From assembly GCA_004558145.1 (NCBI GenBank), contig SFDQ01000002.1, positions 186,001-250,000 of the forward strand: DNA of 64,000 bases, given 5' to 3'. A program made the translations under genes and the position numbers. Of the stretch, positions 60,680 through 64,000 are shown in pieces; the first letter of the stretch is position 1, and each line of letters starts with the position of its first letter. The notes beneath the pieces are model-generated. The model saw nothing but the letters and a program-made list of their open reading frames with translations. It was not told the DNA's origin and searched no databases. The DNA is from Oscillospiraceae bacterium (lineage in GTDB: Bacteria; Bacillota_A; Clostridia; Oscillospirales; Ruminococcaceae).

Positions 60680-61831
60680 GTGACCATCTGCTTTTTCTCG
60701 GCCCAGTACCTGCCCACCGTGGGCGGGGTGGAGCGCTACACCTACAATCTGGCCCGCCGCGTGGTCAAGGCGGGGCACAAGGCCCTGGTGGTAACCAGCG
60801 CCCTGCCCGGCCTGCCGGACCACGAGACCGACGCCGAGGGCATCGAGATCATCCGGCTGCCTGTGTGGCCGCTGATGGGCGGGCGGTTCCCGGTGCTGCG
60901 CCCCGGGCGGGAGTTCAAACGGCTGGCGGCGCTGCTCTGGGGCCGCAGGATCGATTTCTGCCTCATCAACACCCGGTTTTACGTCAGCAGCCTCTACGCC
61001 GCGCGGCAGGCGGCAAGGCGGCGCATCCCGGCCATCGTGGTGGACCACTCCACCGGCCACCTGCCCATGAACAGCGCCCTGCTGAACGCGGCGGGCGCGG
61101 CCTACGAGCATTTCGCCGCCGGCGTTCTCAAACATTACCGCATGCGGTTTTTCGGCGTGAGCCGGGCGGTCTGCCGCTGGCTGGAGCACTTCGGCATCAA
61201 AGCCGAGGGCCAGCTTTACAACGCGGTGGACCCCGCCGAGGTGCGCACCCTGGCCCACGCGCCCGACGCCATCGACTGGCGAAGCGAGCTGGGCCTTGCC
61301 CCTGACGCGCCGCTGGCGGCCTTTGTGGGGCGCATCATCCCGGAGAAGGGCGTGGCGGAGCTCATCAAAGCCTTCACCGACGCCGCCGTGCCCGGCGCGG
61401 CGCTGGCGGTGGCGGGCGACGGGCCGCTGCTGGCCGAGCTGAAGAAGGACTGCCCGCCGAACGTGCACCTGCTGGGGGCGGTGGCCTACCCCAAGGCGAT
61501 GCAGCTGCTGGCCCAGAGCCAGGTCTACTGCCTGCCCACCTACTACGCCGAGGGCTTCCCCACCACCTTTTTGGAGGCGGCAGCCTGCGGCTGCCCCATC
61601 GTGACCACCCGCACCGGCGGCAGCGACGAGCTGCTGGCGGACGAAAGCTTCGGCATCCAGCTGGATTCGGCGGACCCCGCCCCCCTGGCCGAGGCGCTGA
61701 CCAAGGCCCTCACCGATGAAGACTGGCGGCGCACCGCCGCCGAAAAGACCGCCGCGCGCCTGGAAGCCCACTTCACCTGGGACGCGGTGTGCCAAAAACT
61801 TCTGGCGCTGGCCGAAGGCGCCCAAAACTGA
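60680..61831 (+). CDS. Glycosyltransferase family 4 protein
   Basis: 383 residues. CFFSAQYLPTVGGVERYTYN is the glycine-rich GT-B start, AAFVGRIIPEKGVAELIKAF and PTYYAEGFPTTFLEAAACG hold the GT4 EGFP..ExAAxG motif. GTG start with AAAGGAGG nine bases upstream. Part of the end section of the glycan cluster. Donor and acceptor unknown. Confidence 0.92.
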   Translation: MTICFFSAQYLPTVGGVERYTYNLARRVVKAGHKALVVTSALPGLPDHETDAEGIEIIRLPVWPLMGGRFPVLRPGREFKRLAALLWGRRIDFCLINTRFYVSSLYAARQAARRRIPAIVVDHSTGHLPMNSALLNAAGAAYEHFAAGVLKHYRMRFFGVSRAVCRWLEHFGIKAEGQLYNAVDPAEVRTLAHAPDAIDWRSELGLAPDAPLAAFVGRIIPEKGVAELIKAFTDAAVPGAALAVAGDGPLLAELKKDCPPNVHLLGAVAYPKAMQLLAQSQVYCLPTYYAEGFPTTFLEAAACGCPIVTTRTGGSDELLADESFGIQLDSADPAPLAEALTKALTDEDWRRTAAEKTAARLEAHFTWDAVCQKLLALAEGAQN

Positions 61832-61851
61832 CAGAAAGCGAACGGGAAAGT

Positions 61852-62571
61852 ATGGCAAAATTATTGATCGTTATCCCCGCATACAACGAAGAAGCAAGCA
61901 TCGTGCCGGTGGTGGAAGACCTGATCGAGCACTATCCCCAGTATGACTATGTGGTGGTGAACGACGGCAGCCGCGACCACACCGCAGCCCTTTGCCGCCA
62001 GCACGATTTCCACATGATCGACCTTCCGGTGAATCTGGGGCTGGCCGGGGCGTTTCAGACGGGGCTTCGCTACGCCGCCGAGAACGGCTACGACTGCGCT
62101 TTGCAGTTCGACGCGGACGGCCAGCACCTGCCCCGGTACATCGGCCCCATGCTGGAACTTCTGGAATCCGGGGCGGACATCGTCATCGGCAGCCGGTTCG
62201 TCACGGTGAAAAAGCCCAAAAGCCTGCGCATGGCGGGCAGCTACCTCATCAGCTGGGCCATCCGGCTGACCACCGGCAAAGCCATCTGCGACCCCACCAG
62301 CGGCATGCGGATGTTCAACCGCAAGATGCTGGAGGAGTTTGCCTCCAACCTGAACTACGCCCCCGAGCCGGACACCATCAGCTACCTCATCAAGAACGGC
62401 GCGGTGGTGAAGGAGCTGCAGGTGGAGATGGGCGAGCGCATCGCCGGCACCAGCTATCTGAACTTTGCCCGCTCGGTGGAATACATGATCAAGATGGGCC
62501 TTTCCATCCTGCTCATCCAGTGGTTCCGCAAGCGGGACACCCTCACCCCCTACACCGAAAGGAGCCTGTGA
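61852..62571 (+). CDS. GT2 polyprenyl-phosphate sugar transferase
   Basis: 239 residues. LIVIPAYNEEASIVPVVE, VVNDGSRDHTAAL and QFDADGQHLP are typical of dolichyl-phosphate mannosyltransferase-like enzymes without membrane domain. It lies one base before a DUF2304 gene, a common pair in which the small membrane protein helps the transferase. 20 bases after the GT4 stop. Confidence 0.92.
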   Translation: MAKLLIVIPAYNEEASIVPVVEDLIEHYPQYDYVVVNDGSRDHTAALCRQHDFHMIDLPVNLGLAGAFQTGLRYAAENGYDCALQFDADGQHLPRYIGPMLELLESGADIVIGSRFVTVKKPKSLRMAGSYLISWAIRLTTGKAICDPTSGMRMFNRKMLEEFASNLNYAPEPDTISYLIKNGAVVKELQVEMGERIAGTSYLNFARSVEYMIKMGLSILLIQWFRKRDTLTPYTERSL

Positions 62572-62572
62572 C

Positions 62573-62935
62573 ATGCTGGACTATCCCCTCTCTCTGCGGC
62601 TGCTGCTGGTGCTGGGCAGCCTGCTCACGCTGGTGTTCGTGCTGGGCCGCATCCGCCGGGCCAAAATTCAAATCGAAGACAGCATCTTCTGGTTCGTTTT
62701 CTCCGGCTTTCTGCTGCTTTTGAGCATCTTCCCGGAATTGGCCTATTGGGCCGCCAACACCCTTGGCATGCAGGCCCCCATCAACGTGGTGTATCTGGCC
62801 ATCATCTTCTTGCTCATCCTCAAGGTGTTCTTCATGAGCCTGCGCATCAGCCAGATGGACTCCAAGATGAAAATTCTTGCCCAGAAGGTGGCGCTGAACG
62901 AGGAAAAGATCGAGCGCGCCCACCAGGACCGCTGA
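62573..62935 (+). CDS. DUF2304 membrane protein
   Basis: 120 residues with three membrane helices (LLLVLGSLLTLVFVLG, IFWFVFSGFLLLLSIF, INVVYLAIIFLLILKVFF) and a C-terminal coiled coil. DUF2304 proteins usually follow GT2 enzymes as here. AAAGGAG is inside the previous gene. Last gene of the glycan cluster; no terminator is visible behind it. Confidence 0.88.
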   Translation: MLDYPLSLRLLLVLGSLLTLVFVLGRIRRAKIQIEDSIFWFVFSGFLLLLSIFPELAYWAANTLGMQAPINVVYLAIIFLLILKVFFMSLRISQMDSKMKILAQKVALNEEKIERAHQDR

Positions 62936-62942
62936 GGTCGAT

Positions 62943-62971
62943 TTGTCAAATGTGCCGCGCTGTGGTATAAT
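62943..62971 (+). promoter_or_regulatory. Promoter of the small conserved-type gene
   Basis: TTGTCA (62943-62948), 17 bases, TATAAT (62966-62971) with TGG before it. A leader of about 60 bases follows with the inverted repeat CGGCGC/GCGCCG. Confidence 0.85.
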
Positions 62972-63040
62972 AAAATGAAAATATCCTGCGGCGCTTTTGA
63001 ACGCGCCGTGTTATAACAGAAACGGAGGGTACACAAAACC

Positions 63041-63346
63041 ATGGCATATACCCCGAAACTGACCTACAAGGGCCGCCCGCTGGTGCGCTGCGGCAACGAA
63101 ATTTACTACGGCAGCCTGGCCGACCCCTATGTGGTGTTCATGCAGGTGCTCACCACCAAGGAGGAGAACGGCATCACCGTGGCCGACAAGCTGCACGTGA
63201 TGCTGATGAGCACCGACGCCACCAAGCCCCTGCCCGAGCGGGTCATCAAGCAGAGCTCCAAGACCGGCCTGTACACCGCGCTGGAAGTGGGCGGCATGTG
63301 GCTGGAGCGGGCCCTGAAAGAGGCCCCCGCCACCGCGAAAAAGTGA
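63041..63346 (+). CDS. Small hypothetical protein
   Basis: 101 residues, soluble, no signal or membrane segment. LTYKGRPLVRCGNEIYYGSL and VFMQVLTTKEENGITVADK suggest a compact alpha/beta fold. I recognise no domain; proteins of this look occur in related Clostridia as single genes. ATG with ACGGAGGG upstream. Very strong promoter and its own terminator indicate that it is well expressed. Function unknown. Confidence 0.75.
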   Translation: MAYTPKLTYKGRPLVRCGNEIYYGSLADPYVVFMQVLTTKEENGITVADKLHVMLMSTDATKPLPERVIKQSSKTGLYTALEVGGMWLERALKEAPATAKK

Positions 63347-63356
63347 GTTTTGGCAC

Positions 63357-63394
63357 AAAAAGCCCCGGACTGTGAAAGCAGTCCGGGGCTTTTC
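63357..63394. terminator. Bidirectional terminator before the CotH-like gene
   Basis: Perfect 12-base-pair stem AGCCCCGGACTG (63361-63372) with CAGTCCGGGGCT (63379-63390), A run before and TTTTCTC after. Confidence 0.9.
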
Positions 63395-63404
63395 TCTTTG
63401 TGTT

Positions 63405-64000
63405 TTACTGGGGCAGGTTGGGGTAGGCGCTGCGGTCGCCCGGCTGGTAGGCCTGCATGTATTTGTCCAGGTAGCTCAGCCGTTCCTTCATGAACAGCAG
63501 CGTCTCCGCCGGCGCGAGGGTGTCGTTTTCCGACCAGCCCTGATAGGCGTCGTTCACGCCCCAGAGGGCGAAATCCCGGGCCAGCGCGCCGCTTTGCACC
63601 AGCGTTTTGTAAAGCCCGTTGTACACCGCTCTGAGGTGGTCCAGGCTGAACACCGACTGGCGAAGCTCCTGCCAGCGCTCGGCCACCAGCGTCTGGGTGC
63701 GCTCCGGGTCGGCGGCATAGAGAGCGTCCAGCTCCAGGTCCGGCACGATGAAGGTGGTCAGGTCCAGGTCACGGAAGGCGTCGTAGCAGTCGCCGAAGGT
63801 GTAGTTCATATCCCAGGGGATGCGGTAGATGAGCCCTTCGTCGTCCCGATAGAGCAGATACATGTTCTGCAAAGCGTTGTCCACCGCGCAGGTGAACTGC
63901 TTGAACAGGGCGACGTCCACGGCGTTCTCCACGTTCAGAAGGGATTCCACCGTCTCCCAGGGCACCGGCTCCTCGGCCATGTACAGCGACTTGACGTAGG
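63405..64000 (-). CDS. CotH-kinase-like protein, C-terminal part (cut by window edge)
   Basis: About 198 C-terminal residues; the frame is open to base 64000 without a start that fits the family. FTCAVDNALQNMYLLYRD and IYRIPWDMNYTFGDC match the CotH family (spore-coat protein kinase-like), where the segment N-YLYRD...PWDxD/N-F holds metal-binding residues. Here the second acidic position is Asn (WDMN). The N-terminal part, likely with a signal peptide in this group, is outside. Extracellular or surface role suspected. Confidence 0.75.
   Translation of the reverse strand, partial: YVKSLYMAEEPVPWETVESLLNVENAVDVALFKQFTCAVDNALQNMYLLYRDDEGLIYRIPWDMNYTFGDCYDAFRDLDLTTFIVPDLELDALYAADPERTQTLVAERWQELRQSVFSLDHLRAVYNGLYKTLVQSGALARDFALWGVNDAYQGWSENDTLAPAETLLFMKERLSYLDKYMQAYQPGDRSAYPNLPQ

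Noticed and set aside
1..64000. tRNA, rRNA, insertion sequence, phage or toxin-antitoxin genes
   Set aside because: I looked for them on both strands and saw no convincing example.

Overview
The window looks like a chromosomal segment of a high-GC, anaerobic gut-type Clostridia (Oscillospiraceae/Ruminococcaceae-like). This is an inference from gene content: a short HisG with HisZ, a T-box in front of thrS, RNase Y, TmcAL, an acetate kinase, a GTP-type PEP carboxykinase and coding sequence rich in G and C. No rRNA, tRNA, insertion sequence, prophage or CRISPR array was recognised.

The left 40 kb is mostly housekeeping, in short operons on both strands separated by strong intrinsic terminators. 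In order: a his operon (hisZ-hisG-hisD, minus, hisD cut by the window edge); a 1308-residue TPR/SUFU-like protein; rplM-rpsI; ttcA, alr, a nicotinamidase-like hydrolase and lepA; a Bax-inhibitor-1-like membrane protein divergent from hemW; a beta-CASP RNase-like enzyme; thrS with its T-box; rny back to back with thrS; a phosphoribosyltransferase; a DUF3795 protein, a small anchored protein and a BlaI-type regulator; two G3E metal-GTPases, one with a His/Cys repeat tail; aminopeptidase P; DedA; YoaK; pckG; tmcAL; ackA; a YtrA-type GntR/ABC operon; and a PatB-like lyase with an amino acid permease and a MarR regulator. The permease leader carries three operator-like palindromes interleaved with three terminator-like hairpins.

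From about 40.2 to 62.9 kb lies a surface-glycan cluster. It starts with a divergent DUF4422 glycosyltransferase, then a GT4 enzyme and a run of GT2-type glycosyltransferases, one fused to a GT4 domain. Next comes a two-gene ABC-2 exporter of the Wzm/Wzt kind, whose ATPase has a C-terminal cargo-binding-type domain. After it sits a compact module: a GT52-like transferase, a KdsB-type CMP-sugar synthetase, an HMGL-like (DRE-TIM) aldolase with an extra C-terminal domain, and a KdsC-type phosphatase. Together these suggest synthesis, CMP activation and transfer of a Kdo-like ulosonic acid, with an HMGL-like aldolase in place of the usual PEP-dependent synthase. The cluster ends with a DUF2142 membrane protein, a GT2-GtrA fusion, a GT4, a dolichol-phosphate-mannose-synthase-like GT2 and a DUF2304 protein, a set typical of lipid-linked sugar donors and membrane glycosylation.

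The right end holds a small conserved-looking protein with its own strong promoter and the C-terminal part of a CotH-kinase-like protein cut by the window edge. The CMP-ulosonate module and the permease leader are the two places most likely to hide something undescribed.
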